Shown here: positions 1-9,400 of the stretch, one piece after another
Position numbering within the stretch: the first letter of the stretch is position 1
How the letters are laid out: every line of letters starts with the position of its first letter
Origin: Proteobacteria bacterium SG_bin4
Lineage (GTDB): Bacteria; Pseudomonadota; Gammaproteobacteria; Burkholderiales; Nitrosomonadaceae
Direction of reading: 5' to 3'
Length of the DNA: 64,000 nucleotides
Assembly: GCA_002083395.1 (NCBI GenBank)
Contig: LWDH01000030.1
Span: 1 to 64,000, forward strand
Notes under the pieces: generated by a model
Told to the model about the DNA's origin: nothing
What the model saw: only the letters and a program-made list of their open reading frames with translations
The model's database searches: none
Made by a program: the position numbers and the translations under genes

Positions 1-86
1 CTGGCACCATTCTTACCGTGCAAAGGTCTCGAAGAATCATTAGCATAAAAGCGCATCATTCAATCAATTGAAATTGCCACTTGCCA

Positions 87-234
87 TTAAGGAAGCTCTG
101 AAAAAGGTCGCGAGCGAAGACCAGTCAAGGCGAAATTCAGTGAGAAAGCGCAGTTTGCATGAAGTAAATAAGCATTTTGAGCTGGATTTCAACGCAGCAT
201 GGCCGAGCGCAGCAGTTTCTCAGAGTTTTCTTAA
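87..234. mobile_element. MITE-like short element with imperfect terminal inverted repeats
   Basis: A stretch of about 148 bp is bounded by imperfect inverted repeats: TTAAGGAAGCTCTGAAAAA at 87-105 and, read on the other strand, TTAAGAAAACTCTGAGAAA from 234 back to 216 (16 of 19 positions match). No open frame of useful length lies between them. The size and ends fit a non-autonomous miniature element or the relic of an insertion sequence. I recall similar repeated stretches in Nitrosomonas genomes, but no second copy was recognised in this window. The first 86 bases of the window show nothing that I can identify. Confidence 0.45.
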
Positions 235-265
235 ATTTTCTTGACGCTTAAAAACCTTACAAACT

Positions 266-655
266 CTATGCAGCCATCAATTCGAGATGCGTAACCCATG
301 GATCGAAATCACGATCGGAGAAAAGCAAAGGCGTTTTGGTTTCGACGCAATACGTAGCGATAAGGCAATCAATGGTTTTTCGGATAGTAATGCCTTGTTT
401 TCTGAGCGTGTGATAATTTTGAGCAGACTGAATCGCCAGATCGGTATTGCACAGCCACACCTGTTCAAGCTCGGTCAATAATGATTTGGCAATCCGGTAA
501 TCCTTGTCACTCCTGAATCCTTGCAGCACTTCCGCCAGGATCAAATCCCCCACGACAATCACTGTGCTGGATAAATAATAATCGAGTTTTTCAGTCTGAT
601 CGGTGATTTCACCGTTGAAGAAATCCACCCATACGCTGGTGTCGACCAATACCAT
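266..655 (-). CDS. vapC: VapC-type PIN-domain toxin ribonuclease
   Basis: 129 residues, the usual length for a VapC toxin. The PIN-domain acidic residues that bind the catalytic metal are visible: Asp5 in LVDTSVW, Glu in ILAEVLQG, Asp in TIDCLIA and Asp in FSDRDFD. Known VapC proteins are Mg-dependent endoribonucleases, often cutting tRNA or rRNA, and are held inactive by the partner VapB. The start codon shares one base with the stop codon of the upstream vapB, so the two are translationally coupled. The pair is complete, with no sign of truncation. The family call is firm; the RNA target cannot be read from sequence. Confidence 0.9.
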   Translation of the reverse strand: MVLVDTSVWVDFFNGEITDQTEKLDYYLSSTVIVVGDLILAEVLQGFRSDKDYRIAKSLLTELEQVWLCNTDLAIQSAQNYHTLRKQGITIRKTIDCLIATYCVETKTPLLFSDRDFDPWVTHLELMAA

Positions 656-846
656 CAGTCCGTTCTCATGTCATCGAGATTGCCGTCCCAGTTCAATTTA
701 CCTCGATACTGTTTGATCTTTTCCTGTTTTTTTATTCTTATCAGCGTTAACAAACCGAGCTCTACCGCTTCTTTTTTGGTCTTTACTCCCGTGAGTTTGA
801 TGACTTCATCCATCAATTCGTCGTCAATAACAATATTGGTTCTCAT
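655..846 (-). CDS. vapB: VapB-type antitoxin (DUF2191-like ribbon-helix-helix)
   Basis: 63 residues, beginning MRTNIVIDDEL, the standard opening of the VapB antitoxins that pair with PIN toxins: an N-terminal DNA-binding strand-helix-helix, then a charged tail that wraps the toxin. A longer frame opens at 903, but the start at 846 is chosen because a strong GGAGGTG ribosome site sits directly before it. Transcribed first, with its stop overlapping the vapC start. An inverted repeat upstream (874-891) is the likely operator through which the VapBC complex represses itself. Confidence 0.87.
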   Translation of the reverse strand: MRTNIVIDDELMDEVIKLTGVKTKKEAVELGLLTLIRIKKQEKIKQYRGKLNWDGNLDDMRTD

Positions 847-873
847 CACACCTCCATGTGTATCATTATGCTT

Positions 874-891
874 TATTCTACACATAGAATA
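874..891 (-). promoter_or_regulatory. Inverted repeat, probable VapBC autoregulatory operator
   Basis: TATTCTA, four spacer bases CACA, then TAGAATA: a perfect 7-bp inverted repeat lying 28 bases before the vapB start. VapBC complexes generally bind such palindromes in their own promoters. Function is inferred from position. Confidence 0.5.
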
Positions 892-937
892 CAGAATTAA
901 CATATAGTTCAGACGTTACCATTGACCGGAAGTTGAT

Positions 938-1681
938 TTACCGTTTATCAAACCACTGCTTAATGCGCTGAGCCAACCACTCCGGCTCATCCAGCGGCAG
1001 ATCATGCCCGGCGGATTCGTGCTCGACATAATCCGCATTCCAAGCTTGCGCCAGTCTTTGACTGCAACGGTAATCCACCAGCCGATCCCCACGGCTGGTG
1101 ACAACGAGTAGCGGCTGCCGCGGCTTTGCGGTGACTGAAAATTGCATGGCGGCGAGCAATTGGTTTCTAGCGCTGATTGGCGATACCGGATTTTGCCGTT
1201 GCCATTGCTGCCAGTTTTGAAGCAACTTGCCGTCATGCGAGTGGCGATTGGAAGTCAACCGCAGAATGTCCGCTTCCCTTTGCTCGGCGGAATGAAAAAT
1301 CAGGGATAGGACATGCGGATAAGCCGTCCAGCGCAAGCGATGATAAAACGGTGACAGCGGTCTGGCACTGGTATTAATCAGTACAGCCGCTTCGATTTCG
1401 GCGGGATAACGCGTCATCCAGTCGATCGCGATCATGCCGCCCATCGACAAAGCGACCAGCCGGATCGGCTGACTTAAATCGACTTGCCGACACAGCGCTT
1501 CCGTCATACCGGCAATGGTGTTTGGGCTGGTTTCATGATTGCGTAAACCGTTGCCGGGAATGTCCGGCATACCGATCAACGCGTCGGGGAATTGTTGCTG
1601 CAATTGGGCAGGAAACTCACCCCAGTGCCGCGCTTCGCGCCATAGCCCCCGCAGCAACACGAAATGCGCCGGACGGTTCAT
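938..1681 (-). CDS. Alpha/beta hydrolase, BioH-like carboxylesterase
   Basis: About 247 residues with an alpha/beta-hydrolase fold. Counting from the alternative start at 1690, the catalytic triad can be placed as Ser82 (in ALSMGGM, a variant of G-x-S-x-G), Asp202 (SRGDRLVD) and His229 (SAGHDLP). BioH, which frees pimeloyl from its methyl ester in biotin synthesis, is the closest well-known type, but no bio genes lie nearby and the usual HG oxyanion motif reads RGLW here. A general esterase is therefore equally possible. The start at 1681 is preferred because its ATG overlaps the stop of the upstream peptidase gene as ATGA. Confidence 0.75.
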   Translation of the reverse strand: MNRPAHFVLLRGLWREARHWGEFPAQLQQQFPDALIGMPDIPGNGLRNHETSPNTIAGMTEALCRQVDLSQPIRLVALSMGGMIAIDWMTRYPAEIEAAVLINTSARPLSPFYHRLRWTAYPHVLSLIFHSAEQREADILRLTSNRHSHDGKLLQNWQQWQRQNPVSPISARNQLLAAMQFSVTAKPRQPLLVVTSRGDRLVDYRCSQRLAQAWNADYVEHESAGHDLPLDEPEWLAQRIKQWFDKR

Positions 1682-2751
1682 GGATACCATAGCGCCAGCG
1701 CTTGTTGTTCCAATTGCTTCGCATCGCTGCGGTCAAGCCAATTCTGATATGACAATGTGGCGTGCAGCAGAAATTCCATCAAGATCAGGTGGCTTCGCAA
1801 TACCCGGTTAAGCCGATGCGGTTTGATCGGATGGTACAAGCCAAGCAGTTGCCGCAGTTGCAGCGGATTCTTGCGGATCCAGCGCCATGAACCCATTTCC
1901 AGTGTCAGCGGCAGAAAAATATTGCCCTGTTCCAGCGACTGCAAATACAGAAAATCCCACAAATCGCCATGCACCAGATAATGCTGCGATTGCGGTTCGA
2001 ACAAATAATCCTGATGCGGGTAGGTTTGCATGAACAGGCTGCGCAAATAACAAACTTCTTTCAGGTGCTTGATCGGCTCCAACCGGCTCCGGGCATACGG
2101 AAACCAGATTTGATTGCGGAAACCGAAGCCGGAATGACAGTCGAGCACCAGACTGAACGGCGCTGGAAACACTTCCTGTGAAATAAAATCGCACAGCGCC
2201 TGCGCTTCCAATTGCATCGGCTCATTGCTTCTGCCGCGATACCACGGCAAAGCGGGTGAGATCCGGTGACCGCCTGCCAGTAAAATGGTTTTTTCATAGC
2301 TATCGACTGGCGCATTACGCATCAAATCGACGCCTTGTGAATTGGCGCGGGTGTTATTCAACATTCCGGCAGGATTGACGATCGGTAGAAAATTTATCCG
2401 CACCCGTTGCAAAATGTCGGCAAAAATCCGGTCCCAATTCAAACGCTCCAACAATCCCTCAAGATACGCAATGACAACCTGCGTACCGATACGCTCCAGT
2501 CCATGAATACCGGCGACATACGTTACGCTTGGCACACCCGGATCGGGGTTACCCAATGTCAGCGCATAGACCGGCAGCAAATCGTCACGACAAGGAACCT
2601 GACATAGTATTTGGCTCTGTAAAAAACCGGCATGCTGTTCTTGAACAATCGCCTCAATTTGCTCGAGTTCGGGAAACGACCGGCTGGTGGTAGAGGGTGC
2701 GCGCATTGTCGATAATTGATTTACCGGAATCCCGATTATTTGAAAAAACAA
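1678..2751 (-). CDS. M14-family zinc carboxypeptidase-like protein (DUF2817 type)
   Basis: 357 residues. The M14 metallopeptidase signature is visible: zinc ligands His83 and Glu86 in GIHGLERIG, VNPAGM (about 126-130) where substrate-binding residues lie, a third zinc ligand His206 in LDCHSGFG, and a candidate catalytic Glu in LTLEMGSW near residue 290. No signal peptide is evident, so it probably acts in the cytoplasm on small peptides or amides, as related DUF2817 proteins are presumed to. It is the first gene of a two-gene unit, overlapping the downstream hydrolase by four bases. A later start at 2706 (MRAPSTTSR) is possible. The substrate is unknown. Confidence 0.75.
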   Translation of the reverse strand: MFFQIIGIPVNQLSTMRAPSTTSRSFPELEQIEAIVQEQHAGFLQSQILCQVPCRDDLLPVYALTLGNPDPGVPSVTYVAGIHGLERIGTQVVIAYLEGLLERLNWDRIFADILQRVRINFLPIVNPAGMLNNTRANSQGVDLMRNAPVDSYEKTILLAGGHRISPALPWYRGRSNEPMQLEAQALCDFISQEVFPAPFSLVLDCHSGFGFRNQIWFPYARSRLEPIKHLKEVCYLRSLFMQTYPHQDYLFEPQSQHYLVHGDLWDFLYLQSLEQGNIFLPLTLEMGSWRWIRKNPLQLRQLLGLYHPIKPHRLNRVLRSHLILMEFLLHATLSYQNWLDRSDAKQLEQQALALWYP

Positions 2752-2845
2752 ATGTTACTTGAATCCACACAGCTGAACCACTGCTAGCGCTTGATGATAT
2801 CCGGCCGCTACTTACCACAGCTGCCTGTCTTGCCCCGACAACATC

Positions 2846-4012
2846 CTAAATCTTGGCAGCGTACTTGCGGCTTAGCCCCGAGAGATTCATTTCCAGCTTA
2901 CGTTTCAACGATGGCAGTCGGTTCAAGATGCGCAAAACAATGTTTCGTGCACGGCGTTTCACAGCATTTTGCATCGTGGCCATTCCCATCAACCGTCCCG
3001 CGATCCGCAGAACCTCTTCCGCCGCTGGCTTACGTTTGAGTTCGTAACAATCAAGGTAGCGTTCGTCGCAACGTCCCGATAAAACATCAGCCAGCATGCG
3101 ACCGAGAAGGCAAGCATCCACCAACCCGGTATTCATGCCCTGCCCGCCAGCCGGACTGTGCACATGAGCCGCATCACCCATCAAAAACAAACGCCCTTTA
3201 CTATAGCGCTCGGCCAAGCGATGATGGACCCGGAAGCGTGAACTCCAAATCACACTTCGAACCTTGGTGCCATATTCCGGACCGCGGCTATCAAGCAACG
3301 CTTGGATATCCGCAAGCTGCGGGTGCTCCGGCGCGGTATCGACCGCCGCGACAATGCGGTAACGGTTTTCCTCGGGAAGAGGCGCCACTACGACCATGCC
3401 TTCGGGTGATAAGAATAACGACACTTCGCTTTGCCCCAACGGCCAATCCATGTCGACATCTGCCAATATAAAGGACTCTTCGTAGGTTCCGCCTGCAAAA
3501 CCAATGCCAGCCGTTTGCCTCACTAAGCTATGCATGCCATCCGCACCGATTGTATACCGTGCCTGAATGACGTTGACGCCTTGCGAACTTGCAATCCGCG
3601 CCGTCACGCCTTCCGGTGTCTGCTCTATCGCTTCAACGGTTGCCCCCCAGCGCACCATCCCGCCTGCATTTAATAAAGCTTCCAGCAGGATCCGTTCGGT
3701 GCAATCCTGCGGAATCATCAAAAGAAAAGGATGCTCGGTTGGGAGCTTATCGAAATTCAATTGCAGCAATTTCTGGCCGCGGTCCCGCATGCAGAAGCGA
3801 GTGAGCTTCAGGCCTTTCTCCACCAACGGCTGCGCCACACCGAGTTCATCAAGCACATCCAATGTATGCGCATGAATGACCGCCGCTCTCGATGTGTTCT
3901 CTATATCCAGCCTACGCTCAACAACGATGCAATCGATACCTGCCTCTTTAAGCGATAGTGCCAGTGCCAAGCCAGTCGGACCGGCACCTATGATGAGTAC
4001 ATCGGTTTTCAT
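2846..4012 (-). CDS. FAD-dependent aromatic-type monooxygenase (UbiH/PheA group)
   Basis: 388 residues. An N-terminal Rossmann motif GAGPTGLALAL binds the FAD adenosine, the second FAD motif reads GDAAHVHSPAGGQG near residue 280, and the NAD(P)H/FAD-linked GADGMHSL motif lies about residue 155. Members of this group hydroxylate phenols, quinones, polyketides or antibiotics. The C-terminus lacks the thioredoxin-like domain of true phenol hydroxylases. It is the last gene of a three-gene minus-strand set with a glycosyltransferase, which suggests modification of a small aromatic or xenobiotic compound. AGGAGA stands just before the start codon. Substrate unknown. Confidence 0.85.
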   Translation of the reverse strand: MKTDVLIIGAGPTGLALALSLKEAGIDCIVVERRLDIENTSRAAVIHAHTLDVLDELGVAQPLVEKGLKLTRFCMRDRGQKLLQLNFDKLPTEHPFLLMIPQDCTERILLEALLNAGGMVRWGATVEAIEQTPEGVTARIASSQGVNVIQARYTIGADGMHSLVRQTAGIGFAGGTYEESFILADVDMDWPLGQSEVSLFLSPEGMVVVAPLPEENRYRIVAAVDTAPEHPQLADIQALLDSRGPEYGTKVRSVIWSSRFRVHHRLAERYSKGRLFLMGDAAHVHSPAGGQGMNTGLVDACLLGRMLADVLSGRCDERYLDCYELKRKPAAEEVLRIAGRLMGMATMQNAVKRRARNIVLRILNRLPSLKRKLEMNLSGLSRKYAAKI

Positions 4013-4030
4013 AAGGTATCTTCTCCTGGT

Positions 4031-4330
4031 TCAATTTGAGGCGCTTGCCACAAAATCACTGAAGACTTCTGCTACGCGACTCACCAGCACCGACAGATGT
4101 CCATCTTTCCGCCTCGGCATTAAAGTTGTTTTTCCGAAGCCTGGTCGTTCCGGCGCAACCACGAAAATGCCGCCGGACTTAGCTTGTTCGTAAATGAGTG
4201 CAGCCTGATAACGGCTACCGGGGAAACCATGCATGAAGTGCAGCGGTTTCCCATCAGCCCGGCCGTAACATGCATAAGCCAGCGTCCTACCATCATTCAG
4301 TTCAAGCGTATACGTATCTGTCATATTCAC
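4031..4330 (-). pseudogene. Truncated alpha/beta hydrolase (N-terminal fragment)
   Basis: 99 residues that match the first third of an alpha/beta hydrolase: strand and turn LELNDGRTLAYACYG, the oxyanion motif HFMHGFPGSRYQA, and APERPGFGKTTL. It stops about where the nucleophile elbow (G-x-S-x-G) should come, so there is no catalytic Ser, Asp or His. The next gene starts 18 bp further on with a good ribosome site, so the remaining two thirds have been deleted. It sits between the glycosyltransferase and the monooxygenase, four bases after the former. It is probably inactive; a stand-alone small protein cannot be excluded. Confidence 0.7.
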
Positions 4331-4334
4331 CCGC

Positions 4335-5567
4335 TTAGTTTCGGCACAAATCGTGGATGATTCGCACCGCCATCGCCAAACCGTTTTCCTTGGAAATTGC
4401 TTCGCCTAATTTTGCAGCACGCGCCCTGACTCCGTCGCGCTCTATAAACTCGATAGCCCTTGCCAGTCCGGCCGCGTTCATTTTGGCCGCTGTGACTGGT
4501 TCGGGCGCAACGCCCAGTTTAGCCAGCCGATCCGCCCAAAAGAATTGATCGCCGATGAAAGGCACAACGATGGAAGGCTTTCCTGCGCGTGTCGCTGAGT
4601 GTGTAGTGCCGACCCCGCCATGATGAATGATTGCGGCAGTTCGCGGGAATAGCCAATCGTGCGGCACATTGCCTATGGCGAGAACATTGCTTGGTAATTC
4701 ACTGTGCTTCATGCCATTCCATCCAGGGTAGAAAAGCGCGCGGCGGCCACGTAGCGAACGCACCAATATATCAAGCATCTGCGCTTGATCGTATCCGTTC
4801 ATGCTGCCGAAGCCGAAGTAAAGTGGCGGCGACCCTGCAAGTAGAAAGTCTTCCAATTCAAGTGGTGGCGTCCAGGATTTCGCGGGATACAACCACTGAC
4901 CACACATGCGGACATGTTCTGGCCAATCGGCTGGCTGTGGCAACAGGTTTGGGGAAATACCGTAGAGCAACGGAAAATCATTCCAAAGTTTGTTGCGCGC
5001 GGGTAAGCCGCACACAGTCGCTCTCGCTTTGTTCAGTTTGACCTTAAATGCCCGCCAAAACATACCATTCACAAGATTGTGACTGACACGATTCAACCAT
5101 CCGGGCACCAGATTCGGCGATAAGAACGGCGATGGGAATTCGCACGTCGGCGTCATTGGAATTAGAGCTGCGCCAATCGCCGGAATATTTAGACGTTCGG
5201 CAACCGAAAGAGCCACAAAACCGGCCATCCCGGAAAAAATGATCGCATCGGTGCCGCGAGCACTGGCCAGAAGCTCGGCCATCCAGGCTTCCGTGTTCTC
5301 GTTGGCGATATCCGCTAGCAACCTAGCCGTACCTTTAAAATCGGATTTTCGCGGCATCATGTTTGCACCCGCCATGCCTGCGGCCAAGGTTTTACGAATA
5401 TCGCCGGGCAATGCTTGAACGGGCACATTCAAAGCACGTATCGATTCAAAAGTACCGGCATCGGCCAGCATCAGCGTGTCATGACCAACATCCATAATCG
5501 CACGACTCAGAGCCGCTAGCGGACGGGTATCCCCCTCAGTGCCGTACGTCACGATTGTAAATTTCAT
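4335..5567 (-). CDS. UGT-type glycosyltransferase (GT1 family, MGT-like)
   Basis: 410 residues. The N-terminal motif VTYGTEGDTRPLAALSRA is typical of GT1 enzymes such as macrolide, sterol and rhamnosyl transferases. The C-terminal donor-binding region reads HHGGVGTTHSATRAGKPS followed by VPFIGDQFFWADRL, the usual nucleotide-sugar pocket. Such enzymes transfer a sugar from a nucleotide donor to a small hydrophobic acceptor, often to inactivate a toxin. It leads the minus-strand operon and is divergent from a TetR regulator 70 bp away, so it is likely derepressed by a ligand of that regulator. Acceptor and sugar are unknown. Confidence 0.87.
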   Translation of the reverse strand: MKFTIVTYGTEGDTRPLAALSRAIMDVGHDTLMLADAGTFESIRALNVPVQALPGDIRKTLAAGMAGANMMPRKSDFKGTARLLADIANENTEAWMAELLASARGTDAIIFSGMAGFVALSVAERLNIPAIGAALIPMTPTCEFPSPFLSPNLVPGWLNRVSHNLVNGMFWRAFKVKLNKARATVCGLPARNKLWNDFPLLYGISPNLLPQPADWPEHVRMCGQWLYPAKSWTPPLELEDFLLAGSPPLYFGFGSMNGYDQAQMLDILVRSLRGRRALFYPGWNGMKHSELPSNVLAIGNVPHDWLFPRTAAIIHHGGVGTTHSATRAGKPSIVVPFIGDQFFWADRLAKLGVAPEPVTAAKMNAAGLARAIEFIERDGVRARAAKLGEAISKENGLAMAVRIIHDLCRN

Positions 5568-5591
5568 GTTTCTACCTCATTGACTTCCGAT

Positions 5592-5630
5592 AAGTATACA
5601 TCGTATACTTTAGCACATCGTATACTTTTG
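5592..5630. promoter_or_regulatory. TetR-type operator between divergent genes
   Basis: AAGTATACATCGTATACTT at 5592-5610 is a perfect 8-bp inverted repeat around ATC. A second partial copy, ATCGTATACTT, follows at 5616-5626. Both lie between the glycosyltransferase start and the TetR start, where they would overlap both promoters. Binding by the adjacent TetR protein is an inference from position and symmetry. Confidence 0.7.
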
Positions 5631-5637
5631 AGTCAAC

Positions 5638-6243
5638 ATGATAAAAATAACAGAAAAAACAAACAGACGAATCCGGAAACGAAAAGCGATGCTGGAACAA
5701 ATCTCAGGAGCTGCGGCGCGTTTGTTCAAAACCCGGGGCTTCGAGTCGGTAACCATGGAACTTATTGCAACCGAGGCCGATGTATCCAAGCGTACGCTAT
5801 ACAAACACTTCCCATCTAAGGATGCGGTGCTGGCTTACATGCTAGAGGCCGAACTGGATCGTGACATGGCTACTTTCGAACTGAAGCTGAGCAAGGAATC
5901 GACTTTTCGCGACAGCGTTTCGGCTCTGCTCGAACAATCGGCCGCATGGTGCGAGGCGCATCCCGACTATCTGCTGCCGTATATACGCCACAAGTTCGCT
6001 ACTTTCGATCCAGCAGCCGAGCGGCTGAGCCGCGGCGATATTGTGCAAACCTGGATCATGCTAATCGCGCAGGGACAACGCATCGGCGAATTGAATACCC
6101 GCCAACCAACTGAACAATTGGCAATCTATTTCCATTATCTTTATTTCGGAGCACTGATGCGCTGGATCACAAATCCCGATCTCAAGCTGAAAAATGAATT
6201 TGATGCGGTTGTCACATTGTTCATCGAAGGCGCTAAAGCGTAA
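5638..6243 (+). CDS. TetR/AcrR-family transcriptional repressor
   Basis: 201 residues. The N-terminal helix-turn-helix (about 15-62) is clear: AARLFKTRGFESVTMELIA, then VSKRTLYKHFPSKDAVLAYM. The remainder is the variable helical ligand-binding and dimer domain. It is transcribed away from the glycosyltransferase/monooxygenase operon, with a palindromic operator between them, so it most likely represses that operon and itself. The start at 5638 has a weak ribosome site; a start at 5689 (MLEQIS) is possible but would trim the N-terminal arm. The inducer is unknown. Confidence 0.88.
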   Translation: MIKITEKTNRRIRKRKAMLEQISGAAARLFKTRGFESVTMELIATEADVSKRTLYKHFPSKDAVLAYMLEAELDRDMATFELKLSKESTFRDSVSALLEQSAAWCEAHPDYLLPYIRHKFATFDPAAERLSRGDIVQTWIMLIAQGQRIGELNTRQPTEQLAIYFHYLYFGALMRWITNPDLKLKNEFDAVVTLFIEGAKA

Positions 6244-6495
6244 GAATTGTTCATTCGAGTGGTCGACCCGATTCGTTTGCGGCAATCTCCTTGAATGCCT
6301 CTCAACCAACTTAATCATGCCCGGTATCACTTCACAAACTGCATTAATCAATCTCGCAAATAGGCTCATTTAAAACGTGATTTTTCTCACATCAATAGCA
6401 ATTTTACTAGCGTATACTCGACCGGTTCCATTTAAGCAAGAAAAATTTATTGCTGTTAAACAAGTAGTTACTGCCACATTCTAGAGAGAAATGAT

Positions 6496-9400
6496 ATGCC
6501 TGCTGATTTAACGTTCGAAAAAACAAATTCATTCGCGCAAAATTCAAAAGCTCATAATGATAATTATACGGATTTAAATAACCGGAACAGTTACATACTG
6601 GATGTACTGAAAAACGATCAAGGCGATCAATCCAAGGTTTTATGGTCGTTGGATGAAGGCAGCGGCGTATGGAACGAACCAGCCGATTTGTTGAACCGGG
6701 ATAACATCAATAGCATCAATTCCAGCGAATTAGGCGCGCAAATCTCGATCACCCAAGATGGCAAGGTAGCTTATGTCATAACTCCCGAATTGCAATCAAA
6801 ACTAAAAGATTTAGCGGTTGGCGAAAGCTTAACCGATACCTTCATTTACGCCATGAAGCTGGGTCAAGGCGACAGCCCGCTGAACTGGGCCAAAGCCACA
6901 ATAGCACTGAATGGTTTGAACCATGCACCGGAGCTGACCGGAACAACCGCTGTGCTACCTAACGGAACTAAAAATACCGACTATAAAATTCTTACCAGCG
7001 ATCTGCTTCAAGGTTTTACGGATGCGGATAATGACCCATTATCCATTATCAATCTAACGGCAAATCATGGCTCATTAACGGAAACCGACGATGGGTGGAT
7101 TTTTACTCCGGAAGAAAACTATGCGGGCAATATTGAACTGCGCTATGACGTTGCCGACAATCATGGGGGGAATGTTAGCGCAACCCAGCAGTTTACGCTG
7201 GAATCATCCTCCTCGGACAATATACCGCCAAGTCTCACCTTAACCGAACCCTACGATGACTTTAACGCATTCCCGGTTAACTATAATTTTATCCTGCACT
7301 TTGATGAGGCAGTCATACCCGGCACCGGCAACATTATCATCAGTAATGGCACGGACACTCGCTTCATTGCCGCCGATGATCCCAATCAGGTGATGTATAG
7401 CGGCGGTAAAGTCACCATCAACCCAAGTGCCAATCTGGTGCCGAATACGACGTATCATGTCGAGATTGCAAGCGGTGTGTTCACCGACCTATCCGGCAAC
7501 CTCTTTGCAGGCATTACTGACCCCTCGGCTTTTAACTTTACCACCATCGCCGACACCGTGGCACCACAAGTATCCTGGAGCTGGCCGTACGATGGGGCGT
7601 CATTCAAGCTTGATGACAATATCACCATCGATTTCAATGAAGAGATCATGGCAGGATCGGGCGATATTATCATCAGCAATGGTAGCGATACCCGCACCAT
7701 CCCCATTAATGACGCCAGTCAGGTAACCATCACCAACTACTTTAGCAGCAGCTCAGCCAATGCCGGTTACATTACTATTAATCCTACGGAAGACTTGATT
7801 CTTGGTTCCACCTACCAGATTCAGGTGACCAGTGGCGCAATTACGGATACCTCAGGCAATACTTGGGAGGGATTCAGTAACGCACCGAGTTTTACAACAA
7901 TCAATTCGGATCCACGTTTAACCTGGAGTAACCCTGGAGATGAAGCCACCGATTTCCAAGTTGATAGCAATATCGAACTTAACTTCGATGAAGCCGTTAA
8001 ACCTGGCAACACCGGCAACATCGTCATCAGCAATGGATCCGATATCCGTACCATCGCTATCAATGATGCCAGTCAAGTCACTTTTGGCGATTATGGCAAC
8101 GTCGTAATCAATCCTTCCACCGATCTGATTTCTGGCACCAATTACCACATCAAGATCGATAGCGGCGCTATCACCGATCTGGCAGGTCATGCATACGCCG
8201 GTATCAACGACGATACCACGCTCAATTTCACCACGATCCCCTCCAATCCGTTTCTTAGCTGGAGCAGTCCACCAGACAATTACACGGAATTCCAGGTTGA
8301 CCAAAATATCGAGTTATATTTCAATGAAATGATTCAAGCTGGCAGCGGCAACATCATTATCAGCAATGGCTCCGATTCCCGAACCATCGCCATCAATGAT
8401 GCCAGTCAGGTCACCTTTGACGGTTACAGTGGCATTTACATCAATCCGTCCGCCGATCTGATTCCGGGCACCAATTACCACATCAAGATCGATAGTGGCG
8501 CTATCACCGATCTGGCTAGTAATGCTTACGCCGGTATCAGCGACGAGACCACATTCAATTTCTCTACGATCTCTTCCAACCCGCTTCTTAGCTGGAGTAA
8601 CCCATGGGATAACTCCACGGAATTCCAGGTTGATCAAAATATTGTGTTAAATTTCAATGAAACGATCCAGGCTGGCAATAGCGGAAACATTGTCATCAGC
8701 AACGGTTCCGATTCCCGCACCATCGCCATTAACGATGCCAGTCAGGTCAGCTTTAGCGGCGGCAAGGTAACCATTAATCCATCCGCTGATTTGATCCCCA
8801 ATACGCACTACAGCATCCGCATCGATAGCGGCGCTATCACCGACCTTAGCGGTAATGCTTATGCCGGTATCAACGACGATAGCACGCTTGATTTTTCCAC
8901 GGTTACAAGCGAACCCCGGCTGGCCGGCAGTACTCCTTGGGATGAGTCCACTGATTTCCAAGTTGATCAGAATATCGTATTGAATTTCAATGAAGCGGTT
9001 CAAGCAAGCGGCAGCGGAAACATTATCATCAGCAGCAGTTCCGATACCCGCACCATCGCCATCAACGATACCAGTCAAGTTACTTTTAACGGCGGCAAGG
9101 TAACAATAAATCCGATCGCGGATCTTGTTCCAAACACCAGCTACAGTATCCGCATCGATAGCGGCGCAATCATCGACCTGACTGGAAATGCTTACGCCGG
9201 TATTGACAACGATACCGCGCTCAACTTCTCCACGGTTTCATCGGATCCACGGCTATTCTGGACTAATCCTTGGGACGGCACATCGGACTTTCCGGTTGAC
9301 AACAATATTGAGCTATCTTTCAATGAAGCGGTTAAGGCTGGCAGCAACGGCAATATTATGATCAGCAATGGCTCCGATACCCGCACCATCGCTATTAATG

